Position numbers and translations under genes: made by a program. The notes under the pieces were generated by a model, which worked only from the letters and a program-made list of their open reading frames with translations, searched no databases and was not told the DNA's origin. This document shows positions 1-8,870 of a stretch of DNA of 47,410 bases, one piece after another; the first letter of the stretch is position 1, and each line of letters starts with the position of its first letter. The stretch covers positions 1 through 47,410 of the forward strand of contig QXYU01000039.1 of NCBI GenBank assembly GCA_009886755.1, given 5' to 3'. The stretch is from Flavobacteriaceae bacterium (lineage in GTDB: Bacteria > Bacteroidota > Bacteroidia > Flavobacteriales > Flavobacteriaceae).

Positions 1-1
1 A

Positions 2-475
2 AATATTAAATTAGACCTTGAGCTAATGCCTAAACACATATATGAAATTGCCCGAGGCAAGACAGGAATACACAAAGAAGCAGCGCTATATTCTTTTAAT
101 CAATTTGGGAAGGCATTGGGTTTTGTTTTGGCGGACATACTCAATTTAATTGATGGATTAATTGTCATAGGTGGTGGTATTTCGAACGCTTGGGAGCTGT
201 TTGCTCCGGCTATGTTTGGGGCAATTCAAAGAAAACATCAATTGTCAAATGGTAATACTGTTGACCGAACTACGATACAAGTTTTTAATATTGAAAACGA
301 ACAAGAAAAACAAAGCTTCCTAAAAGGAGCTATGTCAGAAGTTTGGGTTTCGTCAAAGAATACCATCGCTTATGACACCATGCCCAGAACGGCTGTCATT
401 CGTTCTACAAACGGAGCAAGTAAATCTATTTCGATAGGAGCTTATTATTTTGCCATTTCACAACTTAACAACTGA
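2..475 (+). CDS. ROK-family sugar kinase/regulator, C-terminal part (5' end outside window)
   Basis: The reading frame is open from base 2, before the first ATG at 26, so this is the 3' end of a longer gene. ROK proteins are glucokinases, N-acetylsugar kinases or sugar-responsive repressors. The visible part carries the usual C-terminal hydrophobic strand followed by the triple-glycine motif (IVIGGGIS, about residues 46-53 counted from the ATG), which in the family helps form the nucleotide pocket, and helices around a 'LADILNLIDG' segment. The catalytic DxGxT segment and the Cys-rich zinc motif would lie upstream of the window, so kinase and repressor cannot be told apart. Family assignment is fairly sure; substrate is unknown. 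Confidence 0.75.
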   Translation, partial: NIKLDLELMPKHIYEIARGKTGIHKEAALYSFNQFGKALGFVLADILNLIDGLIVIGGGISNAWELFAPAMFGAIQRKHQLSNGNTVDRTTIQVFNIENEQEKQSFLKGAMSEVWVSSKNTIAYDTMPRTAVIRSTNGASKSISIGAYYFAISQLNN

Positions 476-635
476 AATCATGATTAAATAAGGATTCATA
501 TTTATTTCCATTCCCCCTTGTTCCAATAGAAAAACCGTTTTCTAAAATCCATGCCCCTGTGTTTATATTAGGGGTGCCAGAGAAGTTTTTGGGTTTTTAA
601 ATTAATTTACTGTACAAATACCATACAAAACTAAA

Positions 636-678
636 ATAAAAAATCCCTAAAACATTGATTTAAAATGTAATAGGGATT
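636..678 (-). terminator. Probable terminator of the tmRNA gene
   Basis: Read on the minus strand just past the tmRNA 3' end: an 8-bp arm AATCCCTA (642-649 on plus) pairs exactly with TAGGGATT (671-678), an inner ACATT/AATGT arm can extend the structure, and a T-rich tract follows (A-rich on plus, 632-643). The loop is longer than usual. Confidence 0.55.
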
Positions 679-685
679 AAATAAG

Positions 686-1081
686 TGGAGTCGGCGGGAA
701 TCGAACCCGCGTCCAAACAAGCAATAAAAAGGCTTTCTACATGTTTAGTTTTCTATTAATTTTCGAGTAGCAACTGACAGAAAACAGCCCATTACTACCT
801 TAGCACCTTAATTGAAAAACTTTTACGGTACCCAAAAGTTTCGATGTTGACTTTAATGGTGCCTCTAATCAGATCGCCGTCAACAAGGGCTATCTAGAGA
901 CATCTAGCTTTCCGACCTAGTCGGAACTTGGCTATGACTTACTATAATTCAGTCAATTAAGCAGCTAAAGCGTAGTTATTTTCGCCATTTAAAAGGGTGA
1001 ATCCCAGATTTACGAGTAGTGATTCCTGACTCGACATGCTTACGTTTTCGATTGATCCTGCTGTCAAAACCAGTCGACCCC
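686..1081 (-). ncRNA. ssrA: transfer-messenger RNA (tmRNA, 10Sa RNA)
   Basis: tmRNA rescues ribosomes stalled on broken mRNAs and adds a degradation tag. On the minus strand the 5' end begins GGGGTCGACTGGTTTTGACAG at 1081, the standard tmRNA start. The 3' end contains the T-arm GGTTCGATTCC and the segment CGACTCCA ending at 686, which pairs with the 5' GGGGTCG to form the 7-bp acceptor stem. The CCA end is not encoded; CTT follows. The tag reading frame on the minus strand (986 down to 957) reads GENNYALAA followed by TAA. It sits alone with its own promoter element (1113-1120) and a likely terminator (636-678). At about 396 nt its length is normal for a one-piece tmRNA. Confidence 0.96.
957..986 (-). 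other. tmRNA tag-peptide reading frame (GENNYALAA)
   Basis: Minus-strand codons GGC GAA AAT AAC TAC GCT TTA GCT GCT TAA. The C-terminal ALAA is the typical recognition end for ClpXP-type proteases. clpS, which delivers other substrates to ClpAP/ClpCP-type proteases, occurs elsewhere in this window but is not known to act on this tag. Confidence 0.93.
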
Positions 1082-1112
1082 AATATGTCAAAGAAATGCG
1101 CGAAGCGCGTCA

Positions 1113-1120
1113 CAAAAATA
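1113..1120 (-). promoter_or_regulatory. Promoter -7 element for tmRNA
   Basis: On the minus strand TATTTTTG matches the Bacteroidota -7 consensus TANNTTTG exactly. It lies 31 bp upstream of the tmRNA 5' end, so the primary transcript would carry a short leader that contains a GCGC/GCGC hairpin (about 1097-1110) and is removed during maturation. No clear -33 TTG was found. Confidence 0.6.
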
Positions 1121-1441
1121 TGTAAATTTTAGAAACTCTACGTGGTTTACCCAATACCAAATTAAAAGGACTTTTAAGCCTTCCTAGGGATTTTGTACAA
1201 TCAACAGACGTCTTATTTTTTTCATCGAATATGAATAAATACGCCCTTAAAGCTGGATAAAATTTACAATTCTGTGATGGCTCTATGGGTTTTAGAGCCA
1301 ATTAACAATGTTGTTATCTATTACTCAATGGCGTGAAGCCCCATTAAACATAAAGTTTTGTTGATTTTTATAAAAAAAAAGAGCGGATGATATTTATTTT
1401 TTTTCAAAACCAACATTTCACTTTTGTCAGCTGATTAAAAC

Positions 1442-1449
1442 TATCTTTG
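1442..1449 (+). promoter_or_regulatory. Promoter -7 element for typA
   Basis: TATCTTTG fits TANNTTTG exactly and lies 17 nt before the ATG. A TTTTG stands at 1422-1426, but the spacing of 15 nt to the -7 box is shorter than the usual 17-23. Confidence 0.6.
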
Positions 1450-1466
1450 CCGCAATTAAAAATCCG

Positions 1467-3260
1467 ATGAAAGAAATAAGAAACATCGCCATTATTGCCC
1501 ACGTTGATCATGGCAAGACCACTTTAGTAGACAAAATCATGTACCACTGTTCGCTCTTTAGAGACAACCAGAACACGGGAGAATTGATTTTAGATAATAA
1601 TGATCTGGAACGTGAGCGCGGGATTACCATTCTCTCTAAAAACATTGCGGTTGATTATAAGGGCACTAAAATTAATATTATTGACACTCCTGGTCACGCT
1701 GATTTTGGCGGAGAAGTGGAACGTGTCCTCAATATGGCGGATGGGGTTTTGTTGCTCGTCGACGCTTTTGAAGGGCCTATGCCTCAAACGCGTTTTGTGT
1801 TGCAAAAAGCTCTTGATCTTAAGTTAAAACCAATTGTTGTGGTCAATAAGGTGGATAAGGAGAATTGTACTCCCGATGAAGTACATGAGTCTGTTTTTGA
1901 TTTGATGTTTGAGTTGGGTGCTGAAGAATGGCAATTGGATTTTCCTACGGTTTATGGGTCTGCTAAAAATAACTGGATGAGCGAAGACTGGAAACAGCCT
2001 TCTGATAGCATAGAGCCCTTGCTGGACATGGTTCTTGAACATGTTTCTGTACCTAAAGTAGAAGAGGGATCGCTTCAAATGCTGATTACCTCCTTAGACT
2101 TTTCTTCTTATACTGGACGCATTGCGATTGGTCGACTGCATCGTGGAACACTCAAAGCAAACCAACAGGTGGTTCTTGTTCATAGAGATGGCACTCAGAC
2201 CAAATCACGCATTAAAGAATTAAACCTTTTTGACGGTTTGGGTCGTAAGAAAGTGGAAGAAGTACAAGCCGGTGATATATGTGCTATTTTGGGCTTGGAG
2301 CAATTTGAAATTGGGGACACCATCGCAGACATCGAAAATCCAGAGGCCTTACCGTCCATTGCTATTGACGAGCCAACCATGAGTATGTTGTTTACGATCA
2401 ACGACTCACCTTTTTTTGGTCAAGACGGAAAGTTTGTGACCTCTCGTCACGTTAAAGATCGTTTGGAGAAGGAACTGGAACGAAACTTAGCCATGCGCTT
2501 GGAAGAAACCAATGCGGCGGATAAATTTATGGTTTACGGTCGGGGAGTACTCCATTTATCGGTTTTGATCGAAACCATGCGCCGTGAGGGGTATGAGATT
2601 CAAATTGGTCAGCCACAAGTAATTATCAAAAAAATTGATGGCAAGAAACACGAACCCATTGAGGCATTAACCATCGATCTTCCCGAAACAGTTTCGGGTA
2701 AGGCTATTGAAATGGTAACGTTGCGCAAGGGTGAGATGCTTAGCATGCAACCCAAAGGGGAACGAATGATTTGCGAATTCATTATCCCTTCTCGGGGAAT
2801 CATCGGTTTGCGAAATCAATTGTTGACTGCTACTGCTGGAGAGGCTATTATGAATCACCGCTTTAAAGAATTTCAACCCTATAAAGGAGAAATTCCTGGG
2901 CGTATGAGCGGTTCACTGATTTCTATGGAAAATGGAAATGCAATTCCTTACTCGTTAGATAAACTTCAGGAGCGTGGAAAGTTTTTTATTGGCCCTAACG
3001 AACCAGTCTATACAGGACAAGTAATTGGAGAAAACACACGAAATGATGATATGGTGGTCAATGTGACAAAAACTAAAAAGCTATCGAATGTTCGTGCCGC
3101 AGGTTCCGATGATAAAGTGAAATTGGCTCCTCCGATTGTTTTTACATTGGAAGAGGCATTGGAATATATCCAGTCCGATGAATATGTGGAAGTAACTCCC
3201 AAGGCTATTCGACTTCGTAAAATATTGCTTAGCGAGACCGATCGTAAGCGTCAAGGATAA
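1467..3260 (+). CDS. typA: Ribosome-associated translational GTPase TypA/BipA
   Basis: TypA (BipA) is an EF-G-like GTPase that binds the ribosome and supports 50S assembly and growth under stress and cold. The 597-residue length is typical. The G domain shows the P-loop AHVDHGKTT (residues 11-19), the switch I segment RERGITI (near 50), DTPGHADFGGE (near 73) and NKVDKE (near 127). EF-Tu-like domain II and two EF-G-like domains follow, and the C-terminus has the TypA-specific region with the conserved stretch 'KFFIGPNEPVYTGQVIGE'. The ATG start directly precedes the G domain and follows a good -7 element. It ends 3 bp from the convergent ftsE. Assignment is secure. Confidence 0.97.
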   Translation: MKEIRNIAIIAHVDHGKTTLVDKIMYHCSLFRDNQNTGELILDNNDLERERGITILSKNIAVDYKGTKINIIDTPGHADFGGEVERVLNMADGVLLLVDAFEGPMPQTRFVLQKALDLKLKPIVVVNKVDKENCTPDEVHESVFDLMFELGAEEWQLDFPTVYGSAKNNWMSEDWKQPSDSIEPLLDMVLEHVSVPKVEEGSLQMLITSLDFSSYTGRIAIGRLHRGTLKANQQVVLVHRDGTQTKSRIKELNLFDGLGRKKVEEVQAGDICAILGLEQFEIGDTIADIENPEALPSIAIDEPTMSMLFTINDSPFFGQDGKFVTSRHVKDRLEKELERNLAMRLEETNAADKFMVYGRGVLHLSVLIETMRREGYEIQIGQPQVIIKKIDGKKHEPIEALTIDLPETVSGKAIEMVTLRKGEMLSMQPKGERMICEFIIPSRGIIGLRNQLLTATAGEAIMNHRFKEFQPYKGEIPGRMSGSLISMENGNAIPYSLDKLQERGKFFIGPNEPVYTGQVIGENTRNDDMVVNVTKTKKLSNVRAAGSDDKVKLAPPIVFTLEEALEYIQSDEYVEVTPKAIRLRKILLSETDRKRQG

Positions 3261-3263
3261 GCT

Positions 3264-3941
3264 TTATTGTTGGATTACCTCAAAGAGTTGTCCTTCTTCA
3301 CAACGGAAGATGCGTCCTGGGAACTTAACAATCATGTTATAGTCATGTGTGGCCATCAGTAATGTCATTCCCTGACTGTGAAGTTTTTTGAATAACGTCA
3401 TTATTTCCTTGCTGGTTTCAGGATCAAGATTTCCTGTAGGCTCGTCGGCAATAATCAATTCGGGCTCATTCAAAAGGGCCCGGGCAATCGCTACTCGTTG
3501 TTGCTCCCCACCCGAAAGTTCAAAAGGAAATTTTTGTAAGTCGGCATCAACTCCGACAAGGGTTAGCACCTCTTTGATCCGTTCTGTGATTTTTTGAGTG
3601 TCTTTCCAACCGGTGGCTTTCAGAACAAAACTTAGATTGTCAAAAATGTTTCGATCGGAAAGCAGCTTAAAATCCTGAAAAACAACGCCCAGTTTACGTC
3701 GCAGTTGGGGAATCTGTTTTTCTTTTAAGGCTGCGAGGTCATAGCCGGTAATTTGACCTTGCCCCTTGTCAAGATTTAGGTCCCCGTATAAGGTTTTGAT
3801 GAGGCTGCTTTTTCCGCTGCCTGTTTTGCCAATCAAGAATACAAATTCTCCCGAATGAACTGTGAGATCAACGTCCGAAAGAACGATTTTGTCTCCCTGT
3901 TTGATTTGGGCTTTGGTAAAGGATAATATCGCGTTTGCCAT
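3264..3941 (-). CDS. ftsE: Cell-division ABC transporter ATP-binding protein FtsE
   Basis: FtsE is the ATPase of the FtsEX complex, which activates cell-wall hydrolases at the division septum rather than transporting a substrate. The 225-residue protein is a single ABC domain: Walker [10 protein letters not shown] (near residue 38), Q-loop VVFQDFKLL, signature LSGGEQQR, Walker [13 protein letters not shown] and the switch histidine in MATHDYNM. The FQDFKLL stretch and short length favour FtsE over LolD-type exporters. No ftsX lies beside it; the neighbours are typA (convergent) and the TPR gene (divergent). The minus strand upstream has TATTTTTA (3946-3953), one base off the -7 consensus. LolD/MacB-type ATPase is the main alternative. 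Confidence 0.85.
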   Translation of the reverse strand: MANAILSFTKAQIKQGDKIVLSDVDLTVHSGEFVFLIGKTGSGKSSLIKTLYGDLNLDKGQGQITGYDLAALKEKQIPQLRRKLGVVFQDFKLLSDRNIFDNLSFVLKATGWKDTQKITERIKEVLTLVGVDADLQKFPFELSGGEQQRVAIARALLNEPELIIADEPTGNLDPETSKEIMTLFKKLHSQGMTLLMATHDYNMIVKFPGRIFRCEEGQLFEVIQQ

Positions 3942-4051
3942 GACGTAAAAATAAGTTGATTATTCTAGTGGTGATAAGATTGTGAATAAAAATAAGTGGT
4001 AGGCCAGGAATCCCGTTCTTATTGGCTGGGAAGATGATTACTTTTGATGGG

Positions 4052-7048
4052 ATGAGAATTTGGTTTTTTGCTGCATGTTATTTCACCTGTCTAATAGCTT
4101 GGACACAAAACGTATGCTATCCTTTTGATAGTCGGAATCGCGCGCAAATATTTTATCAACAAAAGGACTATTCGAATGCCTGGAGCGCTTGGGAAGTTCA
4201 AGATAAATCGGAAGATGTTTTTAAGAGTGAGGAAAAATCCTACAGAATTCTTTCTTCTGCACTTCGACTCAACACACCCGGAACCGAGAAAAAGCTAAAA
4301 ACCTTTTTGTTAGACTATCCTACTAGTTGGTATGGGGTTGGTATTCCTTTTGATCTGGCAAACTTCTATTTTGAAAATGAAAGGTATGGCTATGCCCTTA
4401 AGTGGTTTCGTAAAGTAAATGAACGAGAGGTTCCTAAGCCACAATTACCACAATACTATTTCAACAAAGGATATACCTACTTTTTGAAAAAAAACTATAA
4501 CGCTGCCCAAACCTTATTGGAAAAGGTGCAAGACCACCCGAAATATGAGTCGGACGCCCACTACTATCTGGGACATATTGCCTACCAACTTGAAGACTAC
4601 GATGGTGCGAGTCAGTCTTTTGGGAAGGTGTCCAACCCCAATCAACAAAAAGACTTGGGTTATTTTAAGGTGGATATGAATTTTAAGTTGGGACGCTTTG
4701 GGGAAGCCATTGCTTTGGGTACGGCTGAATTGGAAAAGTCCAATGCAAACACCTCTGAGCTTTCCAAAATAGTGGGTGAAAGCCATTTTAATCAAGAGGA
4801 ATACGAAAAAGCCTTACCCTATTTATTGGCCTATGAGGGCAAGAAAAATAGATGGTCCAATGTTGATTATTATCAGTTAGGGTATGCTCATTACCATTTG
4901 AAAAACTACGAAGAGGCTGTTGCACAATTCAATAAAATTGTAGGTAAAAAAGATGCCCTTGCTCAAAACGCCTATTATTTCTTGGGTTATTGCTATCTAC
5001 AAATCAAAAAGCCAACCGCAGCACGAAATGCCTTTCGCTCTGCGTCTCAGATGACTTTTGATGCAAAAGTGACAGAAGATGCCTTGTTTCAATACGGAAA
5101 ACTGAGCTACGAATTGGGGAATCCGCATGAGTCTCCACAAGCAGTAATCTCAAAATTTATTTCTAATTACCCCGACCATCCCGAAAAACTTTTGATGGAA
5201 GAATTACTGGTGGAATCATATACCAAGCTCGGAAACTACAAACAAGCGATTCGACTGCTCAAAGAAGAGGGATTGTTTAAAGACAATGCGACCTTACAAA
5301 AGGTATTGTTTTTGCAAGGGTTTAAATCCTACCAGCAAGGCAATTATCGGGAGGCCTCTCAGTTCTTTGAAGAGGCTAATGAGAAAAATGAATCGGAAAC
5401 GATGGCTCTCAGAGCCCTCTACTGGCAAGCGCAATCGGATTATCAACACAATAACTATGCGAGTGCTGTAAATCTTTTTGAGCAGTTTGAAGAAGAAACA
5501 GCAGCAAGTGAATTAGAAGAATGGAAAGCGTTAGAATACAATAAAGGCTACGCTTTTTTCAAGTTAAAACAATATTCTGAAGCGATTCAGGCTTTTGATG
5601 CCCAAACCCAACAAAAGAATGCGTTACGCAAAGAGGTGCAACGCGACTTGTTTCTTCGATTGGGAGATTCTTATTTTGCCAATAAGCAGTATTGGCCAGC
5701 GATGGAGAGCTACAATAAAGCCATTCAATTGAATCCAGCAAAAGGAAGCTATGCCCTATATCAGAAAGCGATTTCGTATGGTTTTGTGGATCGTAATCTC
5801 CAGAAAATAGAGAATTTAGAAGCCTTGATTTCCTCTAGTACAAAGCATAATTTGGTGGATGATGCTTTATTTGCCTTGGCCAGCACCCTGGCGAGTGAAA
5901 ACAAAGTGGTGGCAGCTATAGCCCAATACGACAAACTCCTTCGACTGTTTCCAAAAAGCCCCTACAGCAGCCGAGCATTGCTCAACAAAGGTTTGATTTT
6001 ATACAATCAAGAACGATTGTTAGAAGCAAAGATGGTATTGCGTCGATTGGTTTTGGAATATTCGAAGTCAGATGTGGCACAGCAAGGACTTAATACACTT
6101 CGGGAGATTGCCGTAGAGTCTGGTAAAGTTTCTGACTTTTCCCGATGGCTGCGGGATAATAGAATTCAATCGTTTAGTAATAATGAATTAGAGAAAACCG
6201 CTTTTGAAGCCGCAGAAAAGAAGTTTTTAGACAACAAGAAAAATCAGGCGGAAAAACTCCTAGTAGACTATACCACGGAACATCCATCTGGAGCCAATAA
6301 TGTGGCTGCACATTTTTATTTGGGAGAAATATACTTTGAAGAATCCAATTGGCCGAAAGCCGTTGCTGCTTATGAAAAAGTTATAGATTCCGATAATGAA
6401 TATACCGAAAAAGCTTTGGTACGTTCGGCAATGGCTCTCGTGAATGACGATAAAAAAGCAAATGCAATCCCGATTTGGCAACGTTTGGAAACGGGTGCAA
6501 ATTTCAAAGAGAACAAGCGATATGCGGAGTTCAATTTAATGAAAGCCTACTATGAAGCGGGGAATTACACCCAGTCTGTAGCCCAGAGCGAAAAGGTATT
6601 ATCACTCTCTAATGTATCAGCGAAAGTGAAATGGGATGCCTACGATATGCTAGCGCATTCGTCTCTGATTCTTAAAGACTCGGCAAAGGCCAAACAAGCA
6701 TTTATCGCTTTGGAAAAAGCACCTACGGATGCGCTGGCTGCTGAGGCGCTGTATTTTAAAGCGTATTTGTTGCATCAAGAAGGGTCTTTTGAAAAATCCA
6801 ATGCTACCATTGCAGTTATTGCGCAAAAGTATAGTAGCGCTGGGGAATGGAGTGCTAAGAGTTTATTGCTGATGGCTCAAAACTTTGAGCAATTGGAAGA
6901 TGCCTTTCAGGCCTTGTTTATTTTGGATTCGATTATCGAGAATTTCAAGCAGTATACAACAATCGTTACCCAAGCCCAAGATTTGAAAAAAGCAATTGAA
7001 AAAAAGGAAGCTGAAAAAAATGAAAGTATAGAAAATGGTAACAACTAG
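4052..7048 (+). CDS. Secreted large tetratricopeptide-repeat (TPR) protein
   Basis: About 998 residues: an N-terminal signal peptide (MRIWFFAACYFTCLIAWTQ) followed almost entirely by TPR-like helical hairpins. Recurrent motifs such as 'ALKWFRKV', 'AQTLLEKV', 'ALPYLLAYEG' and 'AIQLNP' with Gly-Tyr/Ala-Tyr at helix A positions are spaced about 34-38 residues apart. The product should be a periplasmic scaffold. Upstream in-frame starts (TTG 4022, ATG 4034) exist; ATG 4052 is preferred because it puts a basic n-region directly before the hydrophobic core. The 3' end overlaps the next gene by 14 bp, so the outer-membrane barrel downstream is probably translationally coupled and a partner. TPR-plus-barrel pairs are known in polysaccharide export (AlgK/AlgE, PgaA, BcsC), but no synthase is nearby. 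Precise function is unknown. Confidence 0.82.
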   Translation: MRIWFFAACYFTCLIAWTQNVCYPFDSRNRAQIFYQQKDYSNAWSAWEVQDKSEDVFKSEEKSYRILSSALRLNTPGTEKKLKTFLLDYPTSWYGVGIPFDLANFYFENERYGYALKWFRKVNEREVPKPQLPQYYFNKGYTYFLKKNYNAAQTLLEKVQDHPKYESDAHYYLGHIAYQLEDYDGASQSFGKVSNPNQQKDLGYFKVDMNFKLGRFGEAIALGTAELEKSNANTSELSKIVGESHFNQEEYEKALPYLLAYEGKKNRWSNVDYYQLGYAHYHLKNYEEAVAQFNKIVGKKDALAQNAYYFLGYCYLQIKKPTAARNAFRSASQMTFDAKVTEDALFQYGKLSYELGNPHESPQAVISKFISNYPDHPEKLLMEELLVESYTKLGNYKQAIRLLKEEGLFKDNATLQKVLFLQGFKSYQQGNYREASQFFEEANEKNESETMALRALYWQAQSDYQHNNYASAVNLFEQFEEETAASELEEWKALEYNKGYAFFKLKQYSEAIQAFDAQTQQKNALRKEVQRDLFLRLGDSYFANKQYWPAMESYNKAIQLNPAKGSYALYQKAISYGFVDRNLQKIENLEALISSSTKHNLVDDALFALASTLASENKVVAAIAQYDKLLRLFPKSPYSSRALLNKGLILYNQERLLEAKMVLRRLVLEYSKSDVAQQGLNTLREIAVESGKVSDFSRWLRDNRIQSFSNNELEKTAFEAAEKKFLDNKKNQAEKLLVDYTTEHPSGANNVAAHFYLGEIYFEESNWPKAVAAYEKVIDSDNEYTEKALVRSAMALVNDDKKANAIPIWQRLETGANFKENKRYAEFNLMKAYYEAGNYTQSVAQSEKVLSLSNVSAKVKWDAYDMLAHSSLILKDSAKAKQAFIALEKAPTDALAAEALYFKAYLLHQEGSFEKSNATIAVIAQKYSSAGEWSAKSLLLMAQNFEQLEDAFQALFILDSIIENFKQYTTIVTQAQDLKKAIEKKEAEKNESIENGNN

Positions 7049-8792
7049 AAAACAGATTTTTCAATTTCTTTTATCTCTAGTTCTTACGCTGGGAGTGGCT
7101 AGAGCACAAGAAAAGGAAGATTTGGGCATCCAAAAAGTCACAGTTACCAAATCGTATACCCCCAGCTTATCCGATGCATTTAAATTAAACACGGAAGAGC
7201 TAGATTTAAAAGCATTACAACCAGAAACACGTAAATTAGAATACCAACCCCAAGAAATTAAAGTTGTTTCCACCTTTGTGCCCAACAAAGCCAGTCCGCT
7301 AAAACTTCAACGAAAAAACAGAGAGGCACCCACCAACAGCCAAGTCAGTTTGGGCTTTGGAAATCTTGGACAATACCTTATTGACGCGTCTGTTCGTGCG
7401 CCCTTAGATAGTCAACAGGCTTTGGGCTTTGATGTTTTTGCAGAAGGGGAGGGGGGCGTTCCTGAGACGGCTGTTCCCAGCAAGCGAGGCCAAACAGAGA
7501 TTGCCGCAACACATCAGTATAATACCTCACAGTTTTCGGCCATACATCAGCTTGGTTTTGAGTCAACGAATAGTAATTACTATGGAGTTTATCCTGATGA
7601 TTCTACAATAAACAATAGTGTTGCAAGTGGTTTGTTGGATTTTGAGCAGCAGTTTTATTCCGTTTATGCCAAGTCGAATTGGCAGTGGTATGACAATTGG
7701 CTAGAGAAGATTCAAGCCAAATTTCGCTATTCTGGGGATCGATTTGGGACTACAGAACAGTTTGCCCATATGGCGCCCAATTTTAGAATTTCGATTTTCA
7801 ATGCTTTTTTGGATATCACTCCGAGCATAAGTTTTTTACAGACAACCTTTCAAGAAGACTATTTCATTAATGCTATTAGTAAATACAACCAATCCAAGGC
7901 AGGAGTTCAAGTCCAATTGGCAGATGTGCGCAATAAGTTTAAATATAAAATTGGAGCTAAGGCACAGTATTTTCTCGGAGATGTTGCTTTAGAGACCCCT
8001 TCTTATTTCTTCTATCCTGAGGTGTTTATGGCTTATAGCGATCCCAAGAAGAAGATGCAGCCGTATCTAAAAGTCAGTGGAAACCTTCGTCTCAATTCAT
8101 ATTATACCGCTTTTCAGCAGAATCCTTTCGTGGCTCCAGCCTTAGAATTGCAACCCACAGATGAAAAGTACAAAGGAGAACTAGGTTTCACTACATTATT
8201 CAAATCGGGAGTAGAATTTCAGTTGGCAGGGCAGTACAGTCAAGCGGATAATTTTAATCTTTTCCAGCGTTTTGCCATGGATCCGTTAGCAAATGAGCAC
8301 GGATACCGTTTGGCGAATTCCTACGGTTGGATTTACGACACAGTAACACGTTTTGGTGCTATTGCGGGTTTAAAATACAAAACCAAGAACCAAAGTGAGA
8401 TACAGATTAACATTCAGCAAAACACATACAATCTTGATACACAAATGGCGGCATGGAACCTGCCAGATATTGAGGCGCAATTGGTTGGCAATTTGAACAT
8501 TGGATCAAAAATGCGCTGGTTTACCTCCTTTCATTTTCTTGGAAGCCGCCCGGGGGCCTATCGTCCAGTGTTGTTGTTGCAAGACCCAGCTGTCAATCAA
8601 GCCGAACTTAAAAATATATCGTCAGTATCCTTTATAAAATCAGAAGTTTCCTATCAGATATATGAACAGTGGAACGTGTTTGTTCGCTATCGTTCTGTGT
8701 TTGGCGATACACCCTATCAGTGGGATTTTACTCCCTTAAACCAAAACATGTTGCTATTAGGAGCTCGCTATAAGATTAACGTCAACCTTTAA
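7035..8792 (+). CDS. Outer-membrane beta-barrel protein (TonB-receptor-like barrel without plug)
   Basis: 585 residues with a signal peptide (residues 1-24, cleavage after GVARA). The mature N-terminus starts with the stretch 'GIQKVTVTKSYTPSLSDAFK', which resembles a TonB-box/linker region, but no plug domain follows. From about residue 100 on the protein is a series of alternating-residue amphipathic strands rich in Tyr, Phe, Gln and Asn, ending with 'LLLGARYKINVNL', an aromatic/hydrophobic-terminated last strand suited to BamA recognition. It overlaps the 3' end of the TPR gene by 14 bp, so the two are likely coupled and form an envelope complex. Homologues are often labelled TonB-dependent receptor; missing plug makes passive pore or export partner more likely. 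Function is inferred only. Confidence 0.75.
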   Translation: MVTTRKQIFQFLLSLVLTLGVARAQEKEDLGIQKVTVTKSYTPSLSDAFKLNTEELDLKALQPETRKLEYQPQEIKVVSTFVPNKASPLKLQRKNREAPTNSQVSLGFGNLGQYLIDASVRAPLDSQQALGFDVFAEGEGGVPETAVPSKRGQTEIAATHQYNTSQFSAIHQLGFESTNSNYYGVYPDDSTINNSVASGLLDFEQQFYSVYAKSNWQWYDNWLEKIQAKFRYSGDRFGTTEQFAHMAPNFRISIFNAFLDITPSISFLQTTFQEDYFINAISKYNQSKAGVQVQLADVRNKFKYKIGAKAQYFLGDVALETPSYFFYPEVFMAYSDPKKKMQPYLKVSGNLRLNSYYTAFQQNPFVAPALELQPTDEKYKGELGFTTLFKSGVEFQLAGQYSQADNFNLFQRFAMDPLANEHGYRLANSYGWIYDTVTRFGAIAGLKYKTKNQSEIQINIQQNTYNLDTQMAAWNLPDIEAQLVGNLNIGSKMRWFTSFHFLGSRPGAYRPVLLLQDPAVNQAELKNISSVSFIKSEVSYQIYEQWNVFVRYRSVFGDTPYQWDFTPLNQNMLLLGARYKINVNL

Positions 8793-8870
8793 ACCTTGAT
8801 AAATAGCGTGTTTTCATTTTATTTTCGTTCAAAAATCAGTTAAATTCGCACCGTTAAATAAGGAACCTAT

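Larger units (their letters stand above)
1082..1466. other. Intergenic region between tmRNA and typA
   Basis: This 385-bp stretch holds the divergent promoters of tmRNA (minus) and typA (plus). A 63-codon minus-strand frame at 1110-1301 has no recognisable features and overlaps the tmRNA promoter, so it is not called. An A-run near 1372-1381 and a T-run near 1397-1404 make the part before typA strongly AT-rich. Confidence 0.5.

Noticed and set aside
1097-1110. GCGCGAAGCGCG hairpin near the tmRNA 5' end considered as a terminator
   Set aside because: Too short, without T-tract on either strand, and located between the tmRNA -7 element and the mature 5' end.
1110-1301. 63-codon minus-strand frame upstream of tmRNA
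   Set aside because: Lies over the tmRNA promoter, has no recognisable motif and a composition like translated non-coding DNA.
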